63,604 nt of DNA from Acidimicrobiales bacterium (GTDB taxonomy: Bacteria > Actinomycetota > Acidimicrobiia > Acidimicrobiales > Aldehydirespiratoraceae), in contig JAJCXX010000058.1 of assembly GCA_029263195.1 (NCBI GenBank), positions 1-63,604 of the forward strand. The letters run 5' to 3'. A program made the position numbers and the translations under genes. The notes beneath the pieces are model-generated. The model saw nothing but the letters and a program-made list of their open reading frames with translations, did not search any database and had not been told where the DNA came from. Below, piece by piece: positions 43,687 through 52,297 of this stretch. Within the stretch, counting starts at the first letter, position 1. Each line of letters starts with the position of its first letter.

Positions 43687-44477
43687 GGACGACCCCACCG
43701 ACAGTCGCCGACCTTCAGTCGTGGAAGGGAGAGCGCCAGCTCACCAATGTTTATGTCGACTCCGTCGAGGAGGCGGCCGCGGCCGAGCAGGCGGGCATCG
43801 ACATCATCACGGTGCAGGACTCCTTGATGAAGCGAGAGATCCGCCAGGCAGCACCAACGGCATTCATGGTCGTGGGCATCGAGTACGGGGTCAGTGCGGT
43901 TACCGCCGACGACTACATGCGCGCCGGGTTCGCGGCGCTGAATGCTGGAGGCGACGCGGTTTGGAGCGCGGCGAGCCTCGACACGATCAGCCGGATGCGC
44001 GGTGAGGGCATACCCGTGGTTGGCCATGTGGGACTCATCCCCGCTAGGCGAACCTGGACGGGCGGATTCAAGGCTGTGGGGAGAACGGCTGCATCCGCGA
44101 TCGATGTGTGGGAGGCCACGAAAGCGCTGGAGGAGGCGGGCGCATTCGCCGCGGAGATTGAGGTCGTTCCGGCCGCCGTGGCCACCGCGATCAGCCAGCG
44201 AACCTCGCTGGTGATGATCTCGATGGGGTCAGGCTCCGGTTGCGACGCCCAATACCTTTTCTCGACCGACATTCTCGGCACGAACCACGGCCACGTGCCA
44301 CGTCACGCCAAGCAGTACGTCGACCTCCAGGTCGAGCTGGCCCGCGTTCAGCAGTTGCGGGTGGAGGCGTTCTCCGCCTATGTGGCTGACGTGGCGGCGG
44401 GCGGATTCCCCGACGATTCGCGGCTCGTGTCGATCGACAACGACGAACTGGCGGCATTCATCTCGCAACTCGAGTGA
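43683..44477 (+). CDS. Divergent PanB-like (ketopantoate hydroxymethyltransferase family) protein
   Basis: 264 residues of the PEP mutase/PanB superfamily. IPVVGHVGLIP, KALEEAGAFAAEIEVVP (general-base Glu160) and GSGSGCDAQYLFSTDILG are strongly PanB. By hand alignment, the first metal Asp is kept (Asp46 in VQDSLM), but the second (DLPF of E. coli) is replaced by GIEYG at 65-69 and the VKIEG metal/base motif by VWSAA at 93-97. So normal ketopantoate synthesis is doubtful. It may transfer a hydroxymethyl group to or from tetrahydrofolate on another substrate. Last gene of the long operon. Confidence 0.8.
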   Translation: MRTTPPTVADLQSWKGERQLTNVYVDSVEEAAAAEQAGIDIITVQDSLMKREIRQAAPTAFMVVGIEYGVSAVTADDYMRAGFAALNAGGDAVWSAASLDTISRMRGEGIPVVGHVGLIPARRTWTGGFKAVGRTAASAIDVWEATKALEEAGAFAAEIEVVPAAVATAISQRTSLVMISMGSGSGCDAQYLFSTDILGTNHGHVPRHAKQYVDLQVELARVQQLRVEAFSAYVADVAAGGFPDDSRLVSIDNDELAAFISQLE

Positions 44478-44492
44478 AGATCCCGGGTGACC

Positions 44493-45377
44493 TCAGGAAG
44501 GCGGGAGTTCCTCGACGAATGTCTTGAAGGCCTGGTTCGATTCGGCGAACTCCGACACCACGCGGACCTTCTCGTTGGTTCCCCGCAGCACCGCAAGTGG
44601 ATCCTGCTGGTCTCCCACATAGCCAAGTGCGAATGCACCCTGCTGGTAACCCATCATCTTCAGGAGGTCGTCGTCGAGCGTGGCCGCGAGGCCAGCCGGG
44701 CAGGCAAGGAATTGGTTTTCTTCCTGACGAACCCACCCGACGGCATAAGTGATGTTGACCCCGCGGCGTACGGTCTCGCTCCGGTTGGCGCCACCGCCGT
44801 GAACGACCTTGCCGTCATAGAACAGAACGCTGCCTCGGGTCATCTCGGCTTGAAACGACGGCATCCGCTCGGCATCGGCATCGTCCACCGCACTCGTTCC
44901 GGGCCAGATGTGCGTGGCGCCGTTCTCGACGGTGAAGTCCGACAGTGCCCACATGGTGTTGCACTGGACGTGGTAATCGGCTGGGAACGGGAAGAAATCG
45001 AACGCCATCTGGTCGCGATGCGGCTTCTGTTGTGACTCACCGGGTTCGATGGAGATGATCTGGGTGAGGTGCAGTTGCACCGTCGTCGCGTGGCTGAGGA
45101 AGTTGCGGACGGTCCCCACCACCAGTGGGTCCATCACGAGTTCGCGTGCGGTAGGACTCCGGGCGATGAGTGCTCCCGTTCGCCGCGTGTGCGTCCCGTC
45201 GTAGATGTCTCGGCCGGTCGCAGAGGCTCGGATGTGGTGCGCGACCTCGGCATCGAGCTGGTCGAGTTGCTCCGCCGCAGCGAGGCCGTCGACGATCGCA
45301 TACCCGTGTTCACGAAGGAAGTCCGATACTGCCGATGGGTCGGAATCGGGTGGGAAGTGCGGGGTACTGATGGCCAC
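44493..45377 (-). CDS. Phytanoyl-CoA dioxygenase-family oxygenase (second copy)
   Basis: 294 residues from a GTG at 45377. The iron-binding HRD (QQKPHRDQMAFDFF), distal histidine (VVHGGGANRSE) and 2OG-binding Arg (VRRGVNITY) are all visible. It is convergent with the end of the plus-strand operon (16-bp gap) and not translationally linked to it. It should oxidise a small substrate with O2 and 2-oxoglutarate. It is clearly distinct in sequence from the PhyH at 23.7 kb. Confidence 0.88.
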   Translation of the reverse strand: MAISTPHFPPDSDPSAVSDFLREHGYAIVDGLAAAEQLDQLDAEVAHHIRASATGRDIYDGTHTRRTGALIARSPTARELVMDPLVVGTVRNFLSHATTVQLHLTQIISIEPGESQQKPHRDQMAFDFFPFPADYHVQCNTMWALSDFTVENGATHIWPGTSAVDDADAERMPSFQAEMTRGSVLFYDGKVVHGGGANRSETVRRGVNITYAVGWVRQEENQFLACPAGLAATLDDDLLKMMGYQQGAFALGYVGDQQDPLAVLRGTNEKVRVVSEFAESNQAFKTFVEELPPS

Positions 45378-45391
45378 GGTCGTGACTCTAG

Positions 45392-45421
45392 TAGCGGGCG
45401 CCTGTGGGTGGCAGCCCGCTA
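45392..45421 (-). terminator. Hairpin at the end of the esterase gene
   Basis: TAGCGGGC (45392-45399) and GCCCGCTA (45414-45421) form a perfect 8-bp stem that includes the esterase stop codon. It separates this gene from the PhyH gene downstream on the same strand. No U-tract is seen. Confidence 0.45.
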
Positions 45422-46195
45422 CCGAGCTGCGTCGAGTTCGTCGAAGATTCTCACACCGTCGCTGAGAGCTTGAATGACGTGACCTTCGTCGGGGAACACC
45501 TCATAGGTGACGTCACCCCCGAGCTCGGTGAGGCGGGAGGCAGTCTCTTCCATCGGGTCGATCCAACCGAGATCTCGTCCACCGACGAACATGTGAACAG
45601 GGATGTCGATCAGGGTCTCGAGGGCCTCGATGTCGGCGTCAGAGGCGGGGAAACCGGGGAAGGTAGTCACCGATCGAAAGCGATCGGGGCTCTGTGTGGC
45701 AACACGGAAAGTGCTGATCCCGCCGTTGCTGATCCCGGTGAGATGGATGCCGCCTCCTTCTGGCGACACCCACGACTCGATGAAGTCGAGGAAGCCTGGA
45801 ATCAACGTCTCAGAACCCCGAAAGTAGAGCTCGCCGCCGGGTGCGGCGGGGCTGACGACGACCCAGCCTCGGGCGAGCGCTTCGGTCTGATGGGTGCGGA
45901 CGATCTCGGTCGCCATACCGATGTCTTGTTGGCCAGGTGGCAGAGCGAGCACTACCGGCGCAGTGTCGCCTGTGCTGAATCCGGCCGGGACCAGGCTGAT
46001 GTACTGGACTACAGTTCCATCGATGGTGACCTCTCCGAACGCCCGCTCGCCGGGGGTGAAACTTGCCTCCGGTAGTGGCGCGTCCGAGTCGCTCTGGTTC
46101 GGCTCTTCCGTTGCGCCACTGATCGGTGCGGATTCATCGGACCCGCATGCGTTCGCCAACACGAGAAGAACGAGCATTGCTCCGAGGCGGCGCAT
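45419..46195 (-). CDS. Esterase/PHB-depolymerase-like lipoprotein
   Basis: 258 residues from the ATG at 46195 (MRRLGAMLVLLVLANAC, lipobox Cys17). The alpha/beta hydrolase core shows the oxyanion region VVLALPPGQQDIG, nucleophile GISNGGIS and late histidine (FPDEGHVIQAL). It resembles feruloyl-esterase/PHB-depolymerase type secreted hydrolases and could release the island's substrate from an ester outside the cell. This role is inferred. Confidence 0.82.
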   Translation of the reverse strand: MRRLGAMLVLLVLANACGSDESAPISGATEEPNQSDSDAPLPEASFTPGERAFGEVTIDGTVVQYISLVPAGFSTGDTAPVVLALPPGQQDIGMATEIVRTHQTEALARGWVVVSPAAPGGELYFRGSETLIPGFLDFIESWVSPEGGGIHLTGISNGGISTFRVATQSPDRFRSVTTFPGFPASDADIEALETLIDIPVHMFVGGRDLGWIDPMEETASRLTELGGDVTYEVFPDEGHVIQALSDGVRIFDELDAAR

Positions 46196-46253
46196 CCTGC
46201 CGACGCTAGTGCCGCGATCGGCAGTGTCGGGCGTCGCTCCCTCCCCCCCCACC

Positions 46254-46306
46254 AGCTTTTCTGACCAGTCGCGCTGATCTGTTCAGCCGCAGCTGTCACA
46301 GATCGG
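46254..46306 (+). repeat. Dispersed ~52-bp repeat, copy A
   Basis: Begins AGCTTTTCTGACCAGTCGCG and ends with TGTCACAGATCGG. Internal arms GATCTGT and ACAGATC can pair over about 30 bp, and GCTGA-TCTGT-TCAGC forms a small inner hairpin. It lies 84 bp upstream of the corrinoid operon. Other copies: 49206, 57147 and, inverted, 58144. Confidence 0.9.
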
Positions 46307-46389
46307 TGTTGTCGTGACTTTCGCCCCTTCTGGGCATTCGAGACCGTGAGGTACGTTGGCGCGGATCACCCCGATCAGATGAGGGCCGC

Positions 46390-47673
46390 GTGACGAACCA
46401 GACGCCTGAGATCGACACGACGTGTCGCGACCGTGTCCTCACCGCACTCGACCACCGCGAGCCCGACCGAGTCCCCATTGACTTCGGCGGCACGCCGGTG
46501 TCGGGCATCCATGTCTCGGTCGTGGCCGGATTACGTCAGCACTATGGGCTCGAGCCGCGGTTGGTGAAGGTGCACGAGCCGTACCAGATGCTCGGTCTCA
46601 TCGACGATGACCTGAAGCAGGCGATGGGCATCGATGTCGAGGGGGTCGTCGGTCGGGAGACCATGTTCGGCTTCCGCAATGACAGCTGGCGTCCGTGGGC
46701 CACGCCGCATGGACTTGAGGTTCTTGTCTCCGACGACTTCCAGACGATGGTCGACGATCGGGGCGACACGCTCATCTACCCGAAGGGGAACAGGTCTGCG
46801 CCGCCCAGCGGGCGCATGCCCAAAACTGGGTTCTTCTTCGACACCATCGTCCGGCAGCCGCCCATCGAAGAAGCCCAGCTCGATCCGGTCGACAATCTCG
46901 AAGAGTACGACCTGCTTGCCGAAGCCGATCTCGATGATCTCGACACCGACCTCCGGGAGGCCGAGGCCACGGGACGGGCGATCATCGCAGTGCTGCCGGG
47001 AATGGCACTGGGCGACATCGCCTTCGTGCCGGCGCCTGGCCTCGAGCATCCCCGCGGCATCCGCGACGTCACCGAGTGGTATGTATCGCTCAAGAAACGG
47101 CCGGACTATGTGCGGCGGGTGTTCGCTGCGCAGGTCGAGATCGCGCTCGAGAATTTGGCGCTGATACACGGGCGAGTGGGCGACCGATACGACGCTGTGA
47201 TGACCTGCGGAACCGACTTCGGCACCCAGACGTCGGCGTTCTGCTCGGTCGACACCTTTGAGGACCTCTGGTCGCCGTACTACCGCCAGATCAACGACTG
47301 GATCCACGACCACACCACATGGAAGACGTTCAAGCATTCGTGCGGGTCGGTCGAGCGGTTCATGCGGTCCTTCGTCGATTGTGGCTTCGACATCATCAAC
47401 CCAGTGCAGTGTTCGGCAACGCACATGGAGGCTGAGCATCTCAAGCGCGAGTACGGCCGTGATCTCGTGTTCTGGGGCGGTGGCGTCGACACCCAGCACA
47501 CTTTGCCGTTCGGCTCGCCCGACGAGGTCCGCGAACAGGTCCTGAGTCGATGCGAGGTATTCGGAACCGGTGGCGGGTTCGTGTTCAACGCGATCCACAA
47601 CATTCAGGCGGGTACACCAGTGGAGAACGTTGTCGCGGTCGTCGACGCGGTCCAAGAGTTCAACAGGAACTGA
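46390..47673 (+). CDS. Uroporphyrinogen-decarboxylase-family methyltransferase
   Basis: 427 residues from a GTG at 46390. The UroD fold is shown by RDRVLTALDHREPDRVPIDFGG at the start, the zinc-site-like HSCGSVERF and NPVQCSATHM. The family includes MtaA, MtbA and CmuA, which move methyl groups between a substrate or coenzyme and a corrinoid protein. The next gene encodes exactly such a corrinoid protein and the one after a homocysteine methyltransferase, so this is probably the substrate:corrinoid methyltransferase. The methyl donor is unknown. Confidence 0.88.
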   Translation: MTNQTPEIDTTCRDRVLTALDHREPDRVPIDFGGTPVSGIHVSVVAGLRQHYGLEPRLVKVHEPYQMLGLIDDDLKQAMGIDVEGVVGRETMFGFRNDSWRPWATPHGLEVLVSDDFQTMVDDRGDTLIYPKGNRSAPPSGRMPKTGFFFDTIVRQPPIEEAQLDPVDNLEEYDLLAEADLDDLDTDLREAEATGRAIIAVLPGMALGDIAFVPAPGLEHPRGIRDVTEWYVSLKKRPDYVRRVFAAQVEIALENLALIHGRVGDRYDAVMTCGTDFGTQTSAFCSVDTFEDLWSPYYRQINDWIHDHTTWKTFKHSCGSVERFMRSFVDCGFDIINPVQCSATHMEAEHLKREYGRDLVFWGGGVDTQHTLPFGSPDEVREQVLSRCEVFGTGGGFVFNAIHNIQAGTPVENVVAVVDAVQEFNRN

Positions 47674-48318
47674 GTGAACATGACACTTCTCGAAGAGCTC
47701 TACGAGGCGATCGTCGACGGCGACGACGACCTTGCCGTGGAGCTGACCCGCAAGGGTCTCGACGATGGGATTCAACCGATCACGCTCATCGACGACGCGA
47801 TGATCCCCGCGATGACCGAGGCGGGCCGCCGGTTCGAGACCGAGGAGTACTTCGTCCCCGAGCTCTTGGTCGCCGGTAGAGCGATCAAGGCCGGACTCGA
47901 GATCCTTCGTCCCCTTCTCTCGGCGGGCGATTTGCATCACGCCGGGCGGGTGGTGATCGGCACCGTTCAGGGCGATCTCCACGACATCGGCAAGAACCTC
48001 GTGGCCGTCATGTTCGAAGGCGCCGGTTTCGACGTGATCGACATGGGCACCGACGTGTCTCCAGCGGAAGTCGTGGCCGCCATCGAGGAACACAATCCCG
48101 ACCTCGTGGCACTTTCGGCGTTGCTCACCACCACAATGCTGTCCATGCAGGCGATCATCGAGGCCATCGACACCGCGGGTTTGCGCGACGACGTAAGGGT
48201 CCTGGTCGGTGGGGCACCGATGAACGAGGAGCGGGCCAAGGAGTTCGGCGCCGATGCCTACGCCGACAACGCCAACGCAGCTGTCCGCACCGCCCTCGAA
48301 CTCGTTGCCGCGGCATGA
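47674..48318 (+). CDS. Corrinoid (B12-binding) methyl-transfer protein, MtaC/MtbC type
   Basis: 214 residues from a GTG directly after the upstream stop (an ATG two codons later is also possible). The N-terminal helical cap (~1-90) is followed by the B12-binding Rossmann domain with the lower-ligand motif D101-L-H103-D-I-G (GDLHDIGKNLVAVMFEGAGF in part), LSALLTTTM and VLVGGAPM. It carries a methyl group on cobalt between the UroD-family protein and the homocysteine methyltransferase encoded on either side. Confidence 0.94.
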   Translation: MNMTLLEELYEAIVDGDDDLAVELTRKGLDDGIQPITLIDDAMIPAMTEAGRRFETEEYFVPELLVAGRAIKAGLEILRPLLSAGDLHHAGRVVIGTVQGDLHDIGKNLVAVMFEGAGFDVIDMGTDVSPAEVVAAIEEHNPDLVALSALLTTTMLSMQAIIEAIDTAGLRDDVRVLVGGAPMNEERAKEFGADAYADNANAAVRTALELVAAA

Positions 48319-48333
48319 CTCGGGCCGGCTGAC

Positions 48334-49200
48334 ATGACTTCCCAACTGATCACCGACCTCGTCGCCAACAGGCCGGTGTTGACTGATGGCGGGTGGGGTA
48401 CCCAGTTGCAGGCTCAAGGTCTGCCGGCGGGTCATCGTCCCGACTTGTGGAACGTCACCGAGCCCGCTCGAGTGGAGGTGGTCGCCCAGAGCTATGTCGA
48501 CGCGGGTAGCCAGATCATCCTCACCAACACGTTTCAGGCCAGCCGATTCGCGCTCGGTAGCGATGCCGGCGAGGTGGTTGCCATAAACCGCGCTGGAGCG
48601 GAAATCTCCCAGCGCGCTGCCGCGGGGCGGGCGCGCGTCTTCGGCTCGATGGGGCCCAGCAACAAGATGCTCATCACCGGCGACGTTAAGGCGAAGGATC
48701 TCGACGAGTGTTTCGCCGAGCAGGCTTCAGCCTTGGCCGCCGGCGGTGCCGATGGCATCGTGATCGAGACGATGTCCGATCTCGAGGAGGCGCGGATCGC
48801 CCTCGAAGCCGCGCAACGCACCGGCCTTCCGGTCGTGGCGTGCATGACCTTCGACACCGGCAAGAACAAGGACCGCACGATGATGGGTGTGAGCCCTGCG
48901 CAGGCGGCATTGGCGCTCACGGCCGCCGGCGCCGACGTGATCGGTGCCAACTGTGGTGCCGGGATCGAGATGGCCGCTCCCATCTGTGCCGCGCTCGCCG
49001 ACGCCACCGATCTCCCGGTGTGGATCAAGGCGAATGCCGGTTTGCCCGAGCTGGTCGGCCGGGAGGTTGTGTATCGGATGACCCCGGCCGAATTCGTCGA
49101 TCATGCTGGTCGGGTCGTCGAGGCCGGCGCCGACTTCATCGGTGGATGCTGCGGCACGACTCCGGAGTTCGTGGCGGCCCTCTCCGCCCAGCTTCCATGA
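48334..49200 (+). CDS. Homocysteine S-methyltransferase family protein
   Basis: 288 residues of the MmuM/MetH N-terminal family. The start VLTDGGWGTQLQ, LTNTFQAS and the three zinc cysteines, Cys207 (GANCGAG) and Cys272/273 (GGCCGTT), are intact. It should pass the corrinoid-borne methyl group to homocysteine, making methionine. With the two upstream genes it completes a demethylation route from an unknown methyl donor. Copies A and B of the dispersed repeat flank the three genes. Confidence 0.93.
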   Translation: MTSQLITDLVANRPVLTDGGWGTQLQAQGLPAGHRPDLWNVTEPARVEVVAQSYVDAGSQIILTNTFQASRFALGSDAGEVVAINRAGAEISQRAAAGRARVFGSMGPSNKMLITGDVKAKDLDECFAEQASALAAGGADGIVIETMSDLEEARIALEAAQRTGLPVVACMTFDTGKNKDRTMMGVSPAQAALALTAAGADVIGANCGAGIEMAAPICAALADATDLPVWIKANAGLPELVGREVVYRMTPAEFVDHAGRVVEAGADFIGGCCGTTPEFVAALSAQLP

Positions 49201-49205
49201 CCGTC

Positions 49206-49258
49206 AGCTTTTCTGACCACTCGCGCTGATCTGTTCAGCAGCGCGTGTCATAGATCGG
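49206..49258 (+). repeat. Dispersed ~52-bp repeat, copy B
   Basis: Same orientation as copy A, with AGCTTTTCTGACCACTCGCG at the start and a one-base change in the right arm (ATAGATC). It begins 5 bp after the homocysteine methyltransferase stop. Confidence 0.9.
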
Positions 49259-49274
49259 GTGGGGGGTTGGGTCA

Positions 49275-49288
49275 TCTACGCGTGTAGA
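49275..49288. promoter_or_regulatory. Operator TCTACGCGTGTAGA, probable second-LacI site
   Basis: A near-perfect 14-bp palindrome with the CG centre of LacI sites, 32 bp before the 2-hydroxyacid dehydrogenase start. The same palindrome on the other strand pattern (TCTACACGCGTAGA) occurs at 54192. Confidence 0.75.
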
Positions 49289-49320
49289 ACCTTGCCTCGG
49301 ACGCTGCTACGTTCGACCTG

Positions 49321-50337
49321 ATGTCCCAGGAGAAGCTTCGAGGCGAGGTCGTCGTGACCTGGCCGGTCTATGACCTCACCGGTCCCGACACAGGGGCGGT
49401 ATTGTCCGACGCCGGACTCACCGTACGGCTCGCGCCGAAGACCGGACCCAGAATGGTCGACGATCTCATCGACCTCCTGGGCGATGCTGTGGCCGTGATC
49501 GCCAGCACCGATCCGTTCACTGTCGACGTCTTTCACGCCAGACCGAAACTCGAGGTGATCGCCCGTACCGGGGTGGGCGTCGACACCATCGACGTCGGCG
49601 CCGCGACCGACGCCGGTGTGCTGATCGTCACCACGCCGGGAGCCAACGAGGAGACCGTGGCCGACCACACTCTCGCACTCCTCCTCGCCCTTGTGCGGAG
49701 GCTGCCAGAACACGACGCGTCGGTGCGGGCCGGGAACTGGGACCGTGCCGGATCGCTCAACCCGGGCGACCTGTTCGAGGCGACAGTCGGCCTGGTCGGC
49801 TCGGGAACTATCGGACGGGCCGTGATCCGACGGCTGCAAGGGTTCGGTTGCACGATTCTCGTGGCCGATCCCGGCCTCGACGAGCCCCAAGAGGGCACCG
49901 AATTGGTGGCGCTCGATGAGTTGTTGCAGCGAGCCGACGCCGTGTCGCTGCACGTGCCCCTTCTCCCCCAGACCAGAGGGATGATCGGTGCGGCGGAATT
50001 CGAGATGATGAGGCCGACGGCGGTGTTGATCAACGCGTCGCGCGGCCACATCGTCGACGAAGTAGCTCTCACTGCCGCACTCCGGGGCGGCCAGATCGCG
50101 GCCGCGGGGTTCGACGTGTTCGCCGCCGAACCGCCCATTGGTTCGGAGCTGCTCGGCTTGCCCAACGTGCTCCTCACCCCCCACGTCGGCGGGTTGAGCC
50201 ACCGCGCCATCGCCGAGCTCACCCGTCGAGCCACCTCAGCGGTCGTCGACGCCCTCCGCGGCGGCGTGCCAGTCGGTGCGGTCAATCCGGAGGCTCGACC
50301 CAGGTTGCCGAGCAGCAGACAGGCGCGCAACGCATGA
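49321..50337 (+). CDS. D-2-hydroxyacid dehydrogenase family protein (second copy)
   Basis: 338 residues. Rossmann motif VGLVGSGTIGRAVIRRL, catalytic Arg (LINASRGHIVDE), Glu (FAAEPPIGSE) and His (LTPHVGG) are in place. Closest to phosphoglycerate dehydrogenase-like enzymes. It is first in a two-gene operon with a Gfo/Idh/MocA dehydrogenase, repeating the pair at 32.8-34.9 kb. The operator 32 bp upstream places it under the second LacI. Substrate unknown. Confidence 0.9.
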   Translation: MSQEKLRGEVVVTWPVYDLTGPDTGAVLSDAGLTVRLAPKTGPRMVDDLIDLLGDAVAVIASTDPFTVDVFHARPKLEVIARTGVGVDTIDVGAATDAGVLIVTTPGANEETVADHTLALLLALVRRLPEHDASVRAGNWDRAGSLNPGDLFEATVGLVGSGTIGRAVIRRLQGFGCTILVADPGLDEPQEGTELVALDELLQRADAVSLHVPLLPQTRGMIGAAEFEMMRPTAVLINASRGHIVDEVALTAALRGGQIAAAGFDVFAAEPPIGSELLGLPNVLLTPHVGGLSHRAIAELTRRATSAVVDALRGGVPVGAVNPEARPRLPSSRQARNA

Positions 50338-51473
50338 CCACATCGCCACAGCTCCGAGTCGGCATGATCGGGAGTGGTTACATGGGCCGGGCCCATGCAA
50401 TCGCTTACCGCGCTGCACGAGCGATCTTCGACCCGTCGACGCAGGTCACGCTGGAGGTGCTGGCCGACGCCACGCCCGAGCTTGCGAGCACAGCCGCCGC
50501 GTCGCTCGGATTCGTCCGCAGTACCGGCGATTGGCGCAATCTCGCGGCCGACCCTCAGATCGACATGGTCGACATCACCACTCCCACCCGCCTTCATGTG
50601 GAAATGGCTCGAGCCGCCATCGTCGCCGGGAAGCATGTGTATTGCGAGAAGCCACTGGCGCCGACGGCGACCGAGGCCTGGGCGCTCGTGGAGGAGGCGG
50701 AAGCGGCAGGCGTGAAGACGATGGTGGGTTTCAACTATCTGAAGAATCCAATCACGGTGCTGGCGAGGGAGATCATCGAAAGTGGAGAGATCGGCGAGGT
50801 GTTTGGCTTCCACGGCCAGCACTTCGAGGACTACATGCTCGATCCCAACACGCTGGTCAGCCCCTGGAGATTCGACCCCCGATCGGGCGATGGCGTCACG
50901 GCCGACCTCGGCAGCCACATCATTTCGCTGGCGCGTTTTCTGGTCGGACCTGTGGAGGCGGTCTCGGCTCGTCGCCACACGGTGCTCGGCGAACGGGTCG
51001 CCGCCGACGGCACCGCGATGCGCGTCGAGGTCGCCGACGAGGTCTCGAGTCTGCTTCGCTTCGCGAGCGGAGCCGAGGGCGCGATGGCGGCCAGCTGGGT
51101 GGCGGCCGGTCGCAAGATGGCGCTCGGCTGCGAGGTCAGGGGTACGAAGGGCACGCTTGCGTTCGATTTTGAGCGGATCAACGAACTTCAGCTCTACACG
51201 GTGGGCCAACCGGTGGGACGCGATGGCTTCACCACGGTCCTCGCCGGCCCGGCGCACCAGGACTACGCCAGCTTCGTGCCGGCCCCCGGGCATCAACTCG
51301 GATTCAACGACCTCAAAGCTATCGAGGTGCGAGATCTCATCGAGGGGCTCACGGCCGACGGGCAAGCCCCGTGGCCCGACTTTCGGGAGGGTTGGGAGGT
51401 CCAGCGGGTGATCGACGCAATCATCGAGTCAGACCGGTCCAACGGCTGGTGTCGCATCGATCAGGTTGCCTGA
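50334..51473 (+). CDS. Gfo/Idh/MocA-family dehydrogenase
   Basis: 379 residues, start overlapping the preceding stop (ATGA). Rossmann motif VGMIGSGYMGRAHAIAY, EKP motif (YCEKPLAPT) and VGFNYLKNPITVLAREI followed by GDGVTADLGSHIISLARFL. It resembles the dehydrogenase at 33.7 kb in layout and partner gene. It should oxidise a cyclitol or sugar. Confidence 0.9.
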   Translation: MTTSPQLRVGMIGSGYMGRAHAIAYRAARAIFDPSTQVTLEVLADATPELASTAAASLGFVRSTGDWRNLAADPQIDMVDITTPTRLHVEMARAAIVAGKHVYCEKPLAPTATEAWALVEEAEAAGVKTMVGFNYLKNPITVLAREIIESGEIGEVFGFHGQHFEDYMLDPNTLVSPWRFDPRSGDGVTADLGSHIISLARFLVGPVEAVSARRHTVLGERVAADGTAMRVEVADEVSSLLRFASGAEGAMAASWVAAGRKMALGCEVRGTKGTLAFDFERINELQLYTVGQPVGRDGFTTVLAGPAHQDYASFVPAPGHQLGFNDLKAIEVRDLIEGLTADGQAPWPDFREGWEVQRVIDAIIESDRSNGWCRIDQVA

Positions 51474-51503
51474 GCAGAGCGGCGGTCGGCCTCAGCCGGT
51501 CGG

Positions 51504-52295
51504 CTAGGTAATGACCGGGATCGTCTCGAATGCCTGCCCGAGCGCTTCGGGTCCGACCGCGGCATATCCGCCGTCGACCGCCAGGTCGGCGCCGGTGATG
51601 AACGACGACCGGTCGGAGCAGAGATAGACGACCGGGTCGGCGGCTTCATCGGGATCGGCGAGTCGGCCCATCGGTTGAAACTCCGCGGCAACGAGGTCGG
51701 CTCGTTCGCGGCCGCCGTAGCGTCGGTCGATGTTGCGACTCCACGTCCAGCCGAGCGACACATGGTTGACCCGGATGTTGCTGGGTGCCAGCTCCTGGGA
51801 CATGTTTCGGGTGAGGCCGAGCAGTGCCGTCTTGGTTGTGGGGTACACGATGCGGTTCGGCTGAGACACCTTTCCCGAGATTGATCCGATGATCACCACC
51901 GACCCGCCGCCCCGGGCCCGCATGTGGGGCACCGCCTTCTGGATCAACATCGCCGCACCGATCACGTTGATGTCGAATGACCGACGCCATTGCTCACGGG
52001 TGGTCTCGAGCATTCCACAGTCGAAGATCGCTGCTCCGGAGATCACGAAGTCGATGCCGCCGAACTCCTCGACCGCCGCACCGACCATGCCGTCGAGATC
52101 GTCGTCGACGGTGACATCGGTGCGCACGAACCGTGCTGACTTGCCGAGCGGTTCGGAGACCTCGGCGCCGAGTGCTTCGTCGCGACCTCCCATTACGACC
52201 CTTGCGCCGTCGTCCACCAGCTTGCGGCCGATCGCCGCGCCGATCAGTGATCCGGCGCCGGTGAGCAGCGCCACCTTCCCGTCGAGTTCTCCCAT
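51504..52295 (-). CDS. SDR-family oxidoreductase
   Basis: 263 residues. Cofactor motif TGAGSLIGAAIG, a catalytic-region Ser (IGSISGKV) and YPTTK as the Y-x3-K pair, ending LAVDGGYAAVG. It begins 2 bp after the second iolD gene and is in the same minus-strand operon. It repeats the IolD-SDR pairing seen at 34.9-37.6 kb, so the two steps are probably linked in metabolism. Confidence 0.9.
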   Translation of the reverse strand: MGELDGKVALLTGAGSLIGAAIGRKLVDDGARVVMGGRDEALGAEVSEPLGKSARFVRTDVTVDDDLDGMVGAAVEEFGGIDFVISGAAIFDCGMLETTREQWRRSFDINVIGAAMLIQKAVPHMRARGGGSVVIIGSISGKVSQPNRIVYPTTKTALLGLTRNMSQELAPSNIRVNHVSLGWTWSRNIDRRYGGRERADLVAAEFQPMGRLADPDEAADPVVYLCSDRSSFITGADLAVDGGYAAVGPEALGQAFETIPVIT

Positions 52296-52297
52296 GA

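Noticed and set aside
46307-46389. Possible cobalamin riboswitch upstream of the corrinoid operon
   Set aside because: The 83-bp leader is too short and lacks a B12-box-like sequence.
46531-48435. 634-codon open frame on the minus strand
   Set aside because: It is antisense to the UroD and corrinoid genes, which have clear conserved motifs; long antisense frames are common at this G+C content.
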